This document shows, piece by piece, positions 51,655 to 61,264 of a DNA stretch of 64,000 bases. The position numbers were made by a program, and so were the translations under genes. The notes below the pieces were generated by a model. It saw only the letters and a list, made by a program, of their open reading frames with translations. It did no database searches and was not told the origin of the DNA. Origin of the DNA: Nonomuraea sp. NBC_00507 (GTDB lineage: Bacteria > Actinomycetota > Actinomycetes > Streptosporangiales > Streptosporangiaceae); contig NZ_CP107853.1 of the NCBI RefSeq assembly GCF_036013525.1, positions 1,488,001-1,552,000 of the forward strand. The letters are read 5' to 3'. The stretch's first letter is position 1; each line of letters begins with the position of its first letter.

Positions 51655-53603
51655 TGGATGTCCCCGCCATCGCACCGGCCGACGTACTCACGCTCTCACA
51701 CCTGGTCGAAGCCTGCTTGTCGCCCGACGGCGAACAGGCGGCCTACATCGTGGCGGCCACGGCGACCGACACTATGACCGATTACACCTGCTTGTGGATC
51801 GCCGACGTGGACACGGCGCAGGCGCGGCGGCTCACACAACCCGGAGACGTGGTGACCGGGCCCTCGTGGTCGCCGGACGGCGACAGAATCGCCTACCGCT
51901 CGCACGCGTCCGGCACGCCGCAGATCCACGTCATCGATGTCGCTGGAGGCTCCACCAGGCAGATGACGAGCGCCACGCCGGGTGTGGCCGCCACCGGGCC
52001 GTTCTGGTCACCATCCGGCGAACACATCGCCTACACCGCGCCGGTGAAGCCCCCGCGCGACTCGAGCCGACCGTACCGGGTGACCCGGCAGTTCTGGCGG
52101 CTCGACGGGGCAGGGCTGATCGACGACGTCACACACGAGTTGTTCCTCATCGGCGTCGACGGTGGCGAGCCGCGACAGTTGACCGAGGAGGATGGGCTGA
52201 TCATGTCGGCCCAATGGTCCGCGAAGGGGGACCGGCTGCTGTACGTCGCGTTCGTCGAACATGACACACCGAGGTGCGTGGTGCGCTCGTGCGACGCGAT
52301 GGGCGGTGATGTGCGCACCCACTATGAAGAGGACAACTACGGCTTCTGGCCGACGGTGGCGTGGTTGCCCGACGGCCGGATCGTGCGCTCCACGACCAAC
52401 CTGGTCGCCAAGGGGATGCCGCCGGTCGCGATCGTCATCGACGGCGGCGTCGCGGAGCCGGAGCTCCGCAGCGGACCGGTGGACGGCTGGATCTATGGGC
52501 TGGTCGTCGGAGACCTGCCGCTGGCGCCGTTCGTGACACCACGGCTGCTGGTGTCGCCTGACGGCGAATCTGCCTACGTGCCCGTGCAACGCGGCGGTTC
52601 CAGGCACGTCTGGGAGATCGCGCTCACCGGAAAGCCGTCGGCGCGTCCGCTGGAGAAGAGCGACAGTGTCAGCGTGGCCTTTGACGTACGGATGGGCCGA
52701 GTGCTGGTCGGTACGATGTCGATGCACGAGCCACCGGACCTCGCCGTAGTGGACCTTGCCGGCGGTGAGAAGCGCCGGCTGGGGAGGCTCAACGGCAACG
52801 CCTTTCGTGCCGGCGAGCGCTTCGAGATCGAACCGCTGGCGTTCGGCGACGCAGACGGCGCTGCGCTGGAAGGGTGGTTCCTGCGCCCCCGGCACGCTCG
52901 CGGCCCGGTGCCCACCATCGTGCAGTGCCATGGCGGCCCCCACGCCGCGTGGGGGCACGCGTTCTCCTTCGACAACGAGTTCCTGCTCGCCGCAGGCTAC
53001 GGAGTGCTGCTGGTCAACCAGCGCGGCTCCACGGGTTACGACCGTGAGTTCGCTACCGATCTGCACGGTGACTGGGGCCATCACGACGTCGGCGACATCC
53101 TCGCGGGGCTCGACCTGGTCGTCGACCGCGGGCTCGCCGACCCCGAGCGGCTCGGGATCTTCGGCATCTCCGCAGGCGCGTTCCTGGCCGCCTGGATCAC
53201 GGCCCACGATCACCGCTTCCGTGCCGGGATCGTCGAGAGCCCTGCCATCAGCTGGACGGCCATGAGCGGCGGCGACGTCGGCCACCACTACTGGCGCTGG
53301 CTCGGCGGCAAGAACGGCCTCGGCGTGGAGGCGGCCGAGCCCTACGTACGGTTCTCGCCGACCACCTACGCCGGGGCCTGCAAGACCCCCATGCTGATCA
53401 TCCAGCATGAGGGCGATCTGCGGACGCCACCGGCGACGAGCGAGGAGTACTACAGCTTGCTGCGCATGCACGGCTGCACCACCGAGATGCTGCGCATGCC
53501 GGTGACTCCGCACAGCGGCTCACTCGAGTTGGGCAGCCCCATCACACGGGTCGCCCAGAACGAGGCAGTCCTGGAGTGGCTGAACCGCTTCGTTCTGGCC
53601 TGA
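51654..53603 (+). CDS. S9-family peptidase (acylaminoacyl-/dipeptidyl-peptidase type, S9C)
   Basis: A 649-residue peptidase: a WD40-like propeller at about 1-380 (SWSPDGDRIAYRSHAS, FWSPSGEHIAYTAPV, QWSAKGDRLLYVAFVEHD) and a hydrolase domain. The active-site residues are Ser506 in FGISAGAFLA, Asp588 in QHEGDLRTPP and His620 in TPHSGSLELG. HGGPHAAWGHAFSFDNEFLL and YGVLLVNQRGSTGYDREF are typical of the S9C group, which removes N-terminal acyl-amino acids or dipeptides. It is the last gene of the TGATG-coupled operon. The unusual ISAG (rather than SYGG) around the serine may shape specificity. Confidence 0.9.
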   Translation: MDVPAIAPADVLTLSHLVEACLSPDGEQAAYIVAATATDTMTDYTCLWIADVDTAQARRLTQPGDVVTGPSWSPDGDRIAYRSHASGTPQIHVIDVAGGSTRQMTSATPGVAATGPFWSPSGEHIAYTAPVKPPRDSSRPYRVTRQFWRLDGAGLIDDVTHELFLIGVDGGEPRQLTEEDGLIMSAQWSAKGDRLLYVAFVEHDTPRCVVRSCDAMGGDVRTHYEEDNYGFWPTVAWLPDGRIVRSTTNLVAKGMPPVAIVIDGGVAEPELRSGPVDGWIYGLVVGDLPLAPFVTPRLLVSPDGESAYVPVQRGGSRHVWEIALTGKPSARPLEKSDSVSVAFDVRMGRVLVGTMSMHEPPDLAVVDLAGGEKRRLGRLNGNAFRAGERFEIEPLAFGDADGAALEGWFLRPRHARGPVPTIVQCHGGPHAAWGHAFSFDNEFLLAAGYGVLLVNQRGSTGYDREFATDLHGDWGHHDVGDILAGLDLVVDRGLADPERLGIFGISAGAFLAAWITAHDHRFRAGIVESPAISWTAMSGGDVGHHYWRWLGGKNGLGVEAAEPYVRFSPTTYAGACKTPMLIIQHEGDLRTPPATSEEYYSLLRMHGCTTEMLRMPVTPHSGSLELGSPITRVAQNEAVLEWLNRFVLA

Positions 53604-53962
53604 CGGTTGTTGGCGCGATGCGGGGCCGCGAACGGTGTCGTTCGTTCCCCGCGCAGTGTGCTTGCTCTACCGTCGAGGAAGGCGCCTGCCAGGGCGACGA
53701 CCATCCCGAGAATCGCGAAGGGCACGACGACGTCGAACGTGCCCGCCGGTGCTCCCTGTGCGGCCGGACCTGTTGGGAGCGAGAGCGTCGGCAGGGCGGC
53801 CGCCGCCAGGCCCGCCACCGCGGCCATCCAGAGATACTGGGAGAACGCGGTGGTGTCCACCGGCCGGGAGGCGTTGCTGCGCGCGTTGAGAACCGCGGCG
53901 AAGATCGCGATGGCGATTCTGCCGGCCATCACTCGGGTGAGCAAAGGCTGTGGCGAGGCCAA
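53604..53962 (-). pseudogene. Possible membrane-transporter C-terminal remnant
   Basis: On the minus strand a frame from 53962 encodes three hydrophobic stretches: AGRIAIAIFAAVLNARSNAS, YLWMAAVAGLAAAALPTLSL and VVPFAILGMVVALAGAFLDG, as at the end of an MFS permease. It has no clear start and runs into the peptidase gene. It may be the end of a deleted transporter or chance. Confidence 0.3.
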
Positions 53963-54087
53963 CGGCTCCCCAGCATCCGTCGCAGATGTCGTTCCCCGAT
54001 TTCAACATTCGTCGGTCGTCAGCCTCCGGCTGCGGCGGGCGCGCTGGTCGAACACCGCATCGAAGGGTGAAGACAGGAGCAGCCATC

Positions 54088-55389
54088 GTGAATACGGACG
54101 CGGTAGTCATCGGTGCGGGGGTGATCGGTTCGTCGATCGCGCTGGAGCTGGCGCGTGGCGGCTGGAACGTCGTCGTCGCGGACCGTGCGGGCGGGCCGGG
54201 GCATGGATCGACGAGTGCCTCCAGCGCCATCGTGCGCTTCAACTTCTCGACCCATGACGGAGTGGCGATGGCCTGGGAGGCCCGGCACTGCTGGGAGGCA
54301 TGGCGAGATCACCTCGCCTCCAGCCATCTGACGAACCTCGCGCGCTTTCACCGGACCGGGTTGGTTCTGCTCGATGTGGACGCGTTCCCGAGGCAGGTTT
54401 TCCTGCCCTTGTTCGACCGGGTCGGCGTTCCATATGAGGAGTGGGACGACACAGCGCTCGCCGATCATGTCCCGGGCATCGACACAGGCCGCTACTGGCC
54501 GCCCGCCCACCTCACCGATGAACGGTTCTGGGCCGAGGCCCGCGGTTCCCTGGGAGCCGTGTTCACGCCGGACGCGGGTTTTGTCGACGATCCACGGCTG
54601 GCCGCCGAGAACCTCGCCACGGCCGCGGCCGGGCACGGTGCCACGTTCGTGTTCAACGCCGAGGTCGTGGACGTGCTGCGCCGGCGTGACCGCGTGCACG
54701 GCGTACGGCTCGGCGACGGACGCGTGATCCGCTCAGCCGTCGTGGTGAACGCGGCAGGACCCTGGTCCGCTCAGCTGAACCGGCTCGCCGGAGTCGGTGC
54801 CGAGTTCTCGGTCCGCGTCCGGCCGCTGCGTCAGGAGGTCCATCGTGTCGCTGCACCGCCCGGTCCCGGTGGAGAGATGGCTCTCGGGGTGATCATCGCC
54901 GACATGGATCTCGGCATCTACCTGCGGGCCGATCACGGTGGCGGATTGCTCGTCGGCGGGACCGAGCCGGAGTGTGATCTCCTGCACTGGCTCGACGACC
55001 CCGATGAGGCCGGGATCCACCCGACCAAGCAGGTCTTCGACGCACAGGTCACCAGGGCGGCCCGACGACTGCCCGGTCTCGGCGTGCCGGATCGCCCCAG
55101 CGGAATCGTGGGTGTCTACGACGTCGCCGACGACTGGACGCCCATCTACGACCGTACGGATCTGCCGGGCTTCTACGTCGCCATCGGCACCAGCGGCAAC
55201 CAGTTCAAGAACGCCCCGGTCGTCGGCCGGCTCATGGCGGCCATCATCGAGGGTGTCGAGAACGGCGCCGATCACGACACGCATCCGGTGCCGTTCACAG
55301 CAGAGCACACGGGTGAGGCCATCGACCCGCGGGCGTTCTCCCGCAGGCGCCCGCGCAACGAGCGCAGCTCCGGAACCGTTCTCGGCTAA
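54088..55389 (+). CDS. FAD-dependent amine/amino-acid oxidoreductase (DAO family)
   Basis: A 433-residue flavoprotein like sarcosine oxidase, glycine oxidase or D-amino-acid dehydrogenase. GTG 54088 has AGGAG eight bases upstream. The FAD site is the N-terminal AVVIGAGVIGSSIALELARG (GxGxxG) with the acidic strand end VADRAGG; the second half holds VVVNAAGPWSAQLNRLAG and the C-terminal flavin motif YVAIGTSGNQFKNAPVVGRL. The conserved Arg-Gln in RPLRQEVHRVA is of the family. It probably oxidises an amine or amino acid, perhaps released by the adjacent peptidases. It converges with the PucR gene, overlapping it by four bases. Confidence 0.88.
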   Translation: MNTDAVVIGAGVIGSSIALELARGGWNVVVADRAGGPGHGSTSASSAIVRFNFSTHDGVAMAWEARHCWEAWRDHLASSHLTNLARFHRTGLVLLDVDAFPRQVFLPLFDRVGVPYEEWDDTALADHVPGIDTGRYWPPAHLTDERFWAEARGSLGAVFTPDAGFVDDPRLAAENLATAAAGHGATFVFNAEVVDVLRRRDRVHGVRLGDGRVIRSAVVVNAAGPWSAQLNRLAGVGAEFSVRVRPLRQEVHRVAAPPGPGGEMALGVIIADMDLGIYLRADHGGGLLVGGTEPECDLLHWLDDPDEAGIHPTKQVFDAQVTRAARRLPGLGVPDRPSGIVGVYDVADDWTPIYDRTDLPGFYVAIGTSGNQFKNAPVVGRLMAAIIEGVENGADHDTHPVPFTAEHTGEAIDPRAFSRRRPRNERSSGTVLG

Positions 55390-56600
55390 TGCAGCTCGAT
55401 CAGCCGCGCCACCTTGAGAGCCAGGTGCACCGCGAGTCGGTCGTCCCCGCTGGACAGCCGGATGCCGGCGATCTCCTCGATCCGGCGCAGCCGGTAGTAC
55501 AGGCTCGCACGGTGGATACGCAGGTGCTCCGATGTCCGCTTCACGTCGCCGGCGTTGTCGAGGAAGGTCTCGAGGGTGCGGACCAGCCCTTCGTTACCGC
55601 CATCGTGGTCCAGCAGCGCTCGCAGCCCGGGGTGCAGGCTCCGGGCGAGCCGGTTGGGCGGGAGCTCGGCAAGCAGGCCGTAGACCCCGAGGCGGGAGTA
55701 CCGGACGACCGGCCCGAGCACACGGACGACCCGTGCCACGTTCGTCGCGGCCCGTGCCTCGCGATACGACTCGTACGCGGACACCAGGGCGCTGCGCGGC
55801 TCGCCGATCCCGATCCAGCATTCGTCGCGCGCCCGGCCGGACTCCGCGATGACCTGCTCGCGGATCGCCTCGGCCAGCTCCTCCATGTCGCCTGGTACCG
55901 GACGGCCGGCGTGAACGACGATGAGAATGCCGTGGTCCGGACGAGCCAGCTGGATACCGTTTCCCGGCGCGAGCCTGCGCCGCCCACGATCCAGCCCCGC
56001 CGCGAGCGCGAGCCTGTCCCGCTCGGCGAGCGGTTCGTCCATCGTGTGGGTCACGGTCACCATGAGCGCGGTCACGTATCCCGCGACGACGAGTTCCTCC
56101 TCGATCAATCGTCCCGCCGCGTCGGCCCGCAGATCCGAGTCGTCTGAGAGTAGGTCGCGCGCCAGCTCACGCTGCCGGCCCCGGCTTAGTTCACCCAGCA
56201 GGTACTCCCGGTGCATGATCAGCGCCGCCTGCTCACCTGCCTGCCGCACGGCTCGTACGTGAGCGTCGGTCACCGGGCCGTCGGTGAGCAGCAACCACAG
56301 GAAGCCGAGCAGCTTGTCCTCATGACGGATGGGCATGACCATCCGGTCCGCGTCGAGGCCCAGATCGGGCCGGGCCGGCACCATGACAAGGTCACGCGAC
56401 TCCAGCAGGCCGAGACCGTGCACGTAGGTCACGATGGCGTCGGACACCCTCCTTCGCATGATGGACTCCAGGCGCGCGGAGTCGAAGCCGCCGGCGTGGC
56501 TGCTGTAGGCGAGAAGCCGGATGCCCGGGTCGTCGATTGCCACCGAACGACCAAGGCGGTCCCCCAGGCTGTCGATGAGACGCTGCAGGGCGGAGGCCAT
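55386..56600 (-). CDS. PucR/CdaR-family transcriptional regulator
   Basis: A 404-residue regulator. The N-terminal GAF-like sensing region (VAIDDPGIRLLAYSSHAGGF, DRMVMPIRHEDKLLGFLWLL) is followed by the central GGDEF-like CdaR domain (WIGIGEPRSALVSAYESYRE ARAA) and the C-terminal PucR HTH (LVRTLETFLDNAGDVKRTSE, HLRIHRASLYYRLRRIEEIA). Such regulators sense nitrogen compounds, purines or amino acids and activate nearby catabolic genes. Here the neighbours are the oxidase, the two S9 peptidases and the amidohydrolase, which it likely controls. ATG 56600 begins a normal-length protein. Confidence 0.9.
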   Translation of the reverse strand: MASALQRLIDSLGDRLGRSVAIDDPGIRLLAYSSHAGGFDSARLESIMRRRVSDAIVTYVHGLGLLESRDLVMVPARPDLGLDADRMVMPIRHEDKLLGFLWLLLTDGPVTDAHVRAVRQAGEQAALIMHREYLLGELSRGRQRELARDLLSDDSDLRADAAGRLIEEELVVAGYVTALMVTVTHTMDEPLAERDRLALAAGLDRGRRRLAPGNGIQLARPDHGILIVVHAGRPVPGDMEELAEAIREQVIAESGRARDECWIGIGEPRSALVSAYESYREARAATNVARVVRVLGPVVRYSRLGVYGLLAELPPNRLARSLHPGLRALLDHDGGNEGLVRTLETFLDNAGDVKRTSEHLRIHRASLYYRLRRIEEIAGIRLSSGDDRLAVHLALKVARLIELH

Positions 56601-56877
56601 GGCGCCAAGCGTAGGCGCCAGACGAACGCATCGCCGCCGCGGTGCTCACGCGTGGTCGGCGGGCGGCGCCGCGGTAACTATCTCGTCCTGTCCCGCCCGG
56701 AAACTCGATCTCGTGCTGTGAGCTGGAGTTTTGCTGCGTGATCAGGGCGACTGCGACCATTGCGAGTGTTGTCGCTGGTCTATTGGTTGGTGAGGTGCTC
56801 GTTCGGCGTGCTGGCGGTGCTCACCTTCAGGGAGGTCTTCACAGCTGAAGGGGCTGCGGGCCATCGCCATACTGCCG
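56601..56877. other. Intergenic upstream of the PucR gene
   Basis: No supported gene; probable PucR promoter region on the minus strand. Confidence 0.35.
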
Positions 56878-57060
56878 CGGACGCCGAGGATGAACGCCAT
56901 CTGCGAGCCGGTCATGGGCTCCCTGCGCCGCGAACTCCTGGATTGGATCCTGATCCTCAACGAACGCCACTGTTCGCCGACGTCCCCAACCACGTGTGGG
57001 CCAGGGACATCACCCGGACATCACCAAACTCCGCGGTTCGGACAAGGGCGTCTGCCCACC
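56878..57060 (+). pseudogene. Integrase-core (IS481/IS3-like) fragments
   Basis: First piece: MNAICEPVMGSLRRELLDWI LILNERHC, the Glu-containing end of an rve core (usually ANAICERxxGTLRRELLD). Second piece, just after in another frame: NHVWARDIT and DITKLRGSDKGV, which belongs earlier in such a protein (first catalytic Asp region). The order is reversed, so this is rearranged debris. Confidence 0.65.
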
Positions 57061-57142
57061 CGCTCCGAAGCGACTTTGGTCGGGATTGCACCGCTACCTT
57101 TGCCCGATGTGGGCGGCGCGCGGCCCCACGTAGCGTTCGTCT

Positions 57143-58129
57143 ATGCGTCGTGTCGCTCCCGCTCTGGGACTGTTCCTGCTAGCGCCGTTCGTCGGCGAGT
57201 ACCTGCTGGGCAACATCGCCCTCGACGGGCTGTGGCTCGGGCTGTTCTTGGCGCCCCTGTACGGCTTCGGAGCGCTGCTGATCCGGGAGACGACACGCCG
57301 AGCCGGGGGCGGGTGGCCCACAATGGCCCTGCTGGCGGCGGCTTACGCGCTGATCGAGGAGGGACCGGTGGACCAGTTGCTGTGGAACGCCTCCTACGCG
57401 GGTCACGATTATCTACATGGTCCGACCTACCTTCCGGCGCTGGGGATGAGCGTGGAGCTCACGCTGAGCGTGGTGGCGCTGCACGGGGTGTGGAGCATCT
57501 GTGTGCCCATAGCCCTGATGGAGTCTTTCGTGCTCCGGCGCAGGACCGAACCGTGGCTGGGCCGTACCGGTCTGGCGGTGACCACCGTGGGCTACGTGCT
57601 GGGGGCGGCGCTGGTGTTCTGGGGAAACTACAGTGAGGAGCGGTTCATGGCCTCGCCCGGCCAGTTCCTCGGGGTGGGGGTGGTGATCGTCGGGCTGGTG
57701 ACGCTGGCCTTCGCCGTGCGATCGCGGCGGCGGCCGCCGGTGGCGGGGCGGGCGCCCTCACCGCTGGCCACAGGGGCGGCGGCGCTCATCGGGACCAGCC
57801 TCTATTGGGGGCCGTCGGTGCTTGTTACGGCCGAGTGGTATGAGTGGGTCGGGGTGGCGGTGTGGTGTGTCATCGCGGTGGGTGGGATGCTGCTCCTGCT
57901 CCGGTGGTCGCGGCAGGAGGGGTGGGACGCGCGGCACCGGTACGCGCTGGCGGCGGGGGCGACGCTGACTTACATCTGGGCCGCGTTCCCGGTACGGCCG
58001 GAGCTGGGGACAACGCCCACGCTCGAACTCGTCAGCGACCTGGTGTTCGGCACGGTCGGCCTGATCGTCGTGGCGTTCGCGGGGCGGGTGGTCTGGAGCG
58101 CGTCGCGGGTCAGCTCCACATGTACGTGA
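57143..58129 (+). CDS. Polytopic membrane protein, unknown
   Basis: A 328-residue protein with about nine hydrophobic segments, beginning ALGLFLLAPFVGEYLLGNIA and ending LVSDLVFGTVGLIVVAFAGR. A polar patch in YALIEEGPVDQLLWNASYAG HDYL, with two Glu, an Asp, Asn and His in or beside a membrane helix, may be a functional site; it recalls intramembrane CPBP proteases only loosely. No ribosome site is evident before ATG 57143, so the message may be leaderless or the start may differ. No operon partner. Confidence 0.7.
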   Translation: MRRVAPALGLFLLAPFVGEYLLGNIALDGLWLGLFLAPLYGFGALLIRETTRRAGGGWPTMALLAAAYALIEEGPVDQLLWNASYAGHDYLHGPTYLPALGMSVELTLSVVALHGVWSICVPIALMESFVLRRRTEPWLGRTGLAVTTVGYVLGAALVFWGNYSEERFMASPGQFLGVGVVIVGLVTLAFAVRSRRRPPVAGRAPSPLATGAAALIGTSLYWGPSVLVTAEWYEWVGVAVWCVIAVGGMLLLLRWSRQEGWDARHRYALAAGATLTYIWAAFPVRPELGTTPTLELVSDLVFGTVGLIVVAFAGRVVWSASRVSSTCT

Positions 58130-59274
58130 GACCACGTGGCTTGGTCAGGCCGGCTGTCGATCTTTGTCCGGGTATCTCTGCATCGCCCATACAAGGCCAT
58201 GAATACAAGCTCGGCCTACATCACCCCGCCTCCTCAAGGGCATGATCGTCGCTGTCAGGCCGGACAGCCTACGCCGACGGGCTGTCAACGAGGGGCCATG
58301 TTGGGGCGGGCAAAGACCGAGCCGATCGGCGCCTGCCTTCGATACTTACCGACTAGACCCGAGTGCAGCAAAATGGCGATGGGACTCAGCTCCTCTCGGC
58401 GGCATCGCAAGACTCGGCCGGGCACGCCCAGGTCGTGACGAAGCCCCATACCGAAGCTGAAAGGGCGTGTTCGTCCGCTCTCGTCCGCCGAGGACGTGTT
58501 CCGACCTTTACCGTACGCCGGTGCTCGAAGGGGCCGCCGTGTGACGCACGCTGGCCAAGGAGGTGCTCATCTTGATCCAGGAGACCGCGTTGGCCGCCGC
58601 GCAGGACGACTGGCAGGGTGTGGGCACCGCCAACATCCGCTTCCACCAGATCTGAAACTTCTAGAACGGCAGCCCCAGGATCGACAAGGCTGCCGGTGAT
58701 GTCGCAGACCACGGTGTGGAGGCGGTCCAGGCCGCGGCCGACGGCTGAGGTATTAGCTCGCTGGTTCAGCGAACAGCATTCGCACGGTCGCGGAAGGAGG
58801 TGCGGCTATACAGGAGCCGGTTGCGCTCGGGCATGGGTGTGAATCCTGCCTGGTTCCGAGTGGCGGATGAACCGGACGAGTGAGGCATGATCAGGAAGAG
58901 AGTCATCCCGGCCGCTTCTGGAAGCCGTCGAGCCATGCTGTGCACATCCCGATCACGCGCCCGCGTTCGGCTCGGATTCGTACCAGCCATCCCATGGTCG
59001 TCACGTTGCGAACGTATGGGACACAAGGCGTGTCCTCGCCGTCTTCGATCGTCCCTCTCCACCGGTGCTCGGCCACCCATACGTCGACCAGCCCCGCGTC
59101 CCGGTCGGAATCCGTCCATGCTGACACCGATCAGCCGGCTGAGCCCAGCGGGATCGTGACGTGGTCACAGCCCCTCTGCTCCTGCACGGGAGATCGCACG
59201 GCCACGTTCTATGAGGGACTCGATCGGAAGATTTATCCAGGACGCCAGCGCGCAGGGCCGCTGACAGTGGGTTC
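58130..59274. other. Long intergenic stretch, no supported gene
   Basis: More than 1.1 kb with several overlapping frames on both strands, none with a credible start, ribosome site and conserved-looking product. It is likely gene debris between the membrane protein and the NTF2-like relic. Confidence 0.35.
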
Positions 59275-59615
59275 TTGAGCAGCAGCATCATCATCCAGAA
59301 CGCGTTTCGGACGCTCGCCGGTCATGACCTGACCAGATCTCCGCGTCCTCACCAAGCGACTTCCCCGCTCGTTCGTGCACGATATCACCGCCGCCTTCCA
59401 CGAGTTCCAGGCCGACGGCGAGCGGGTGATCGTGGAGGCGACTCTAACGGAGACCGTCGCCAACGGCAGTCATTCTCTCAACGACTACTGGTTCGTGTTC
59501 GAACCCCCACCCCAAGACAGGCTGGTCCAACGGGTCCGCGAGTATGTGGACACAGCCCGTGAGCACCACATGATCTTCGTCGAAGTTCCGAAAGAGTTCG
59601 TTCTGACTGAGAATC
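59275..59615 (+). pseudogene. Decayed NTF2-like paralogue
   Basis: Starts SSSIIIQNAFRTLAGHDLTR, matching MSYSVIQTAFQALASYDPDR of the gene at 47465, then loses about 40 codons and changes frame to FHEFQADGERVIVEATLTET, GSHSLNDYWFVFEPPPQDRL and QRVREYVDTAREHHMIFVEV. The matching gene has FHGFHAAGERMIVEATLAAK and REYVDTARGHRMIFGEVLQ. So this is a paralogous copy with an internal deletion. Confidence 0.75.
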
Positions 59616-59669
59616 CAGACGACAGCTCGCGGGCGGTTGAAAGACAGGGCAGTTGGCTATCGTCGGGCC

Positions 59670-59825
59670 ATGTCGAAGAAACTCGCTGGAACGGTTCTCA
59701 CTGTGATGATCAGCCTCACCGGCTGGACGCTCGCCAGCGCGGCTGCCGCCGACAGTACGTCCCACCCTGCTTCGGGTACAGACTCCCAGCATGTCACAAC
59801 CGTGAACTACTGGCCCTTCGACTGA
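59670..59825 (+). CDS. Small secreted peptide (51 residues)
   Basis: ATG 59670 starts MSKKLAGTVLTVMISLTGWT followed by LASAAAADS, a clear Sec signal peptide with a likely cut after LASAAA. The mature peptide would have only about 25 residues, rich in Ser, Thr and His and ending VNYWPFD. A longer frame starts at 59637. The ribosome site is weak. No export or modification gene is nearby. It could be a truncated secreted protein rather than a true peptide. Confidence 0.45.
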   Translation: MSKKLAGTVLTVMISLTGWTLASAAAADSTSHPASGTDSQHVTTVNYWPFD

Positions 59826-60600
59826 CCTCGGCCACGACAGGCATCAACCACACCATTACAAGGTCCTGCACTACTTCTGGGTCGGATGGTGATTCGCGCG
59901 GGTGTGAAGGGCGATCGAGTGGGCGCGGCAGGTGACGCTCAGCATAGCCGTCGTCCTCGCCATCGAAGCGGACCTTGCTCGCCGGAGTCGGTGGATGGCT
60001 GAATCGTCAATCGGCCGTCGGCAGCCTCGTGCCAACCGTGGTCGCCAGCGTTGTTCATCTGTGTTCGGTGGTATTGCGTCCACCTCGGCACTTCAACCAA
60101 TATTGAGGTCAAGGGGATACGACGCTCATGACCTGCTGCTGGGCAGCGGCCAGAGTGGCACGCGATGCATCCCTGCGACCGCTGGCCCGACAGCGCGTGC
60201 AGTTGTTCATTCTCCGCCCGCTGCACTCCCTGACCGTAACCACCAGTCCGGCTGCCGACGGCTATGCCCGGTAGCTGGATGCGCTCCTTGGGCATGTGCA
60301 CCCCGCACTCGGTCGAACTGTGCCCCCATGGGTCTTCGATCGAGGCCTGGGCTCGGGCCGCCATGTGCTGGCGCATTTCCGTCTTGCAAGGGCCGAATCG
60401 CGGTAGCCGATCAGTTCGCTTATCTGACAGGGAGGGCATCGGTGCAGGTGCCGTCGTGGTGATTGGGATGGTGACGGTACCGCCCGTGGCGATCGGGCAG
60501 AAGACGGCGGTGTTGCCGCGGGCGTGAGAACGATCATTCCTGAGAAGAGCATGAATCCTTTTGGTGTGTTGATTGCTCTTATGACAAACGGCCGTTGGGG
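59826..60600. other. Intergenic, no supported gene
   Basis: Open frames on both strands are long only because of high GC. Nothing recognisable. The 3' part should hold the promoter of the small-peptide/sigma operon. Confidence 0.35.
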
Positions 60601-60621
60601 CCAGTGTTCCAAGGAGGTTCG

Positions 60622-60714
60622 ATGGAGATCATCGTCGTTGCCGTGGTCATCGCTGCGGTGTTGGTGTGTGGCTGCGTGCTGTACTTGCGGAAGAGGGCGC
60701 GCTCGCGTGGCTGA
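60622..60714 (+). CDS. 30-residue single-span membrane peptide, coupled to the sigma gene
   Basis: A very short gene with a near-perfect ribosome site: AAGGAGG ends five bases before ATG 60622. The product is MEIIVVAVVIAAVLVCGCVL then YLRKRARSRG: one membrane span followed by a strongly basic tail, with two Cys near the inner face. Its TGA (60712-60714) overlaps the GTG of the ECF sigma gene (60707), whose own ribosome site is weak, so sigma translation may depend on this peptide's translation. It could be a leader for coupling or a membrane partner of the sigma system. Confidence 0.65.
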   Translation: MEIIVVAVVIAAVLVCGCVLYLRKRARSRG

Positions 60715-61264
60715 CTCCCTTACGTCCTCGTGGGCGGGAAACCAACTCGTCGCGGCGGCCCAGCGTGGTGACGAGGCTTCGATCGCCTTGTTGGTCTCGG
60801 GTGCGTACCCGCACGTCCGGCGTTTTGCGTTCTCGCTCTGTGCGAGCAGCCAGGACGCGGAAGACGCGGCGCAGGAGGCCATGATCGTCCTGTTTCGCAA
60901 GATCGGGACACTGCGAGCGGCCGCGGCGCTCGCCTCCTGGATGTTCCAGATCGTGCGCAACGAATGTCTGCGGCGAGCGCGGGCGGTGCTACGCCGGAAT
61001 GAAACGATCAGCGAAGTGGCCATCCCCTCGGCTGAGGACGACGTGCTGGACAGGCTGGAGGTCGAGCGCGTGGCTGCGGCGATCGCTTCATTGCCTGACG
61101 ACCAGCGCCGCGTGCTGATCATGCGCGATGTCCAGGGTCTGCCGGGAAGCACGGTGGCCAGGTCCCTCGGGCTGAGTACGGCGGCGATGAAGTCCCGGCT
61201 GCACCGCGGACGCGTAGCCGTGCGAGCCCGCTTGAACGATCTCGACGGGGGCACACCAGCATGA
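60707..61264 (+). CDS. ECF RNA polymerase sigma factor
   Basis: A 185-residue group-4 sigma factor. Region 2: LVSGAYPHVRRFAFSLCASS, QDAEDAAQEAMIVLFRKIGT and ASWMFQIVRNECLRRARAVL. Region 4: IASLPDDQRRVLIMRDVQGL and STVARSLGLSTAAMKSRLHR GR. GTG 60707 overlaps the upstream 30-residue gene and its stop overlaps the next ATG (ATGA), so three genes are coupled. No classic zinc anti-sigma gene is present; the downstream membrane protein is the only candidate for control. Confidence 0.9.
   Translation: MADSLTSSWAGNQLVAAAQRGDEASIALLVSGAYPHVRRFAFSLCASSQDAEDAAQEAMIVLFRKIGTLRAAAALASWMFQIVRNECLRRARAVLRRNETISEVAIPSAEDDVLDRLEVERVAAAIASLPDDQRRVLIMRDVQGLPGSTVARSLGLSTAAMKSRLHRGRVAVRARLNDLDGGTPA

Noticed and set aside
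57360..57420. CPBP intramembrane protease signature in the 57143 membrane protein
   Set aside because: EEG..DQ does not match EExxxR and the later conserved His motifs are not seen, so no protease call was made.
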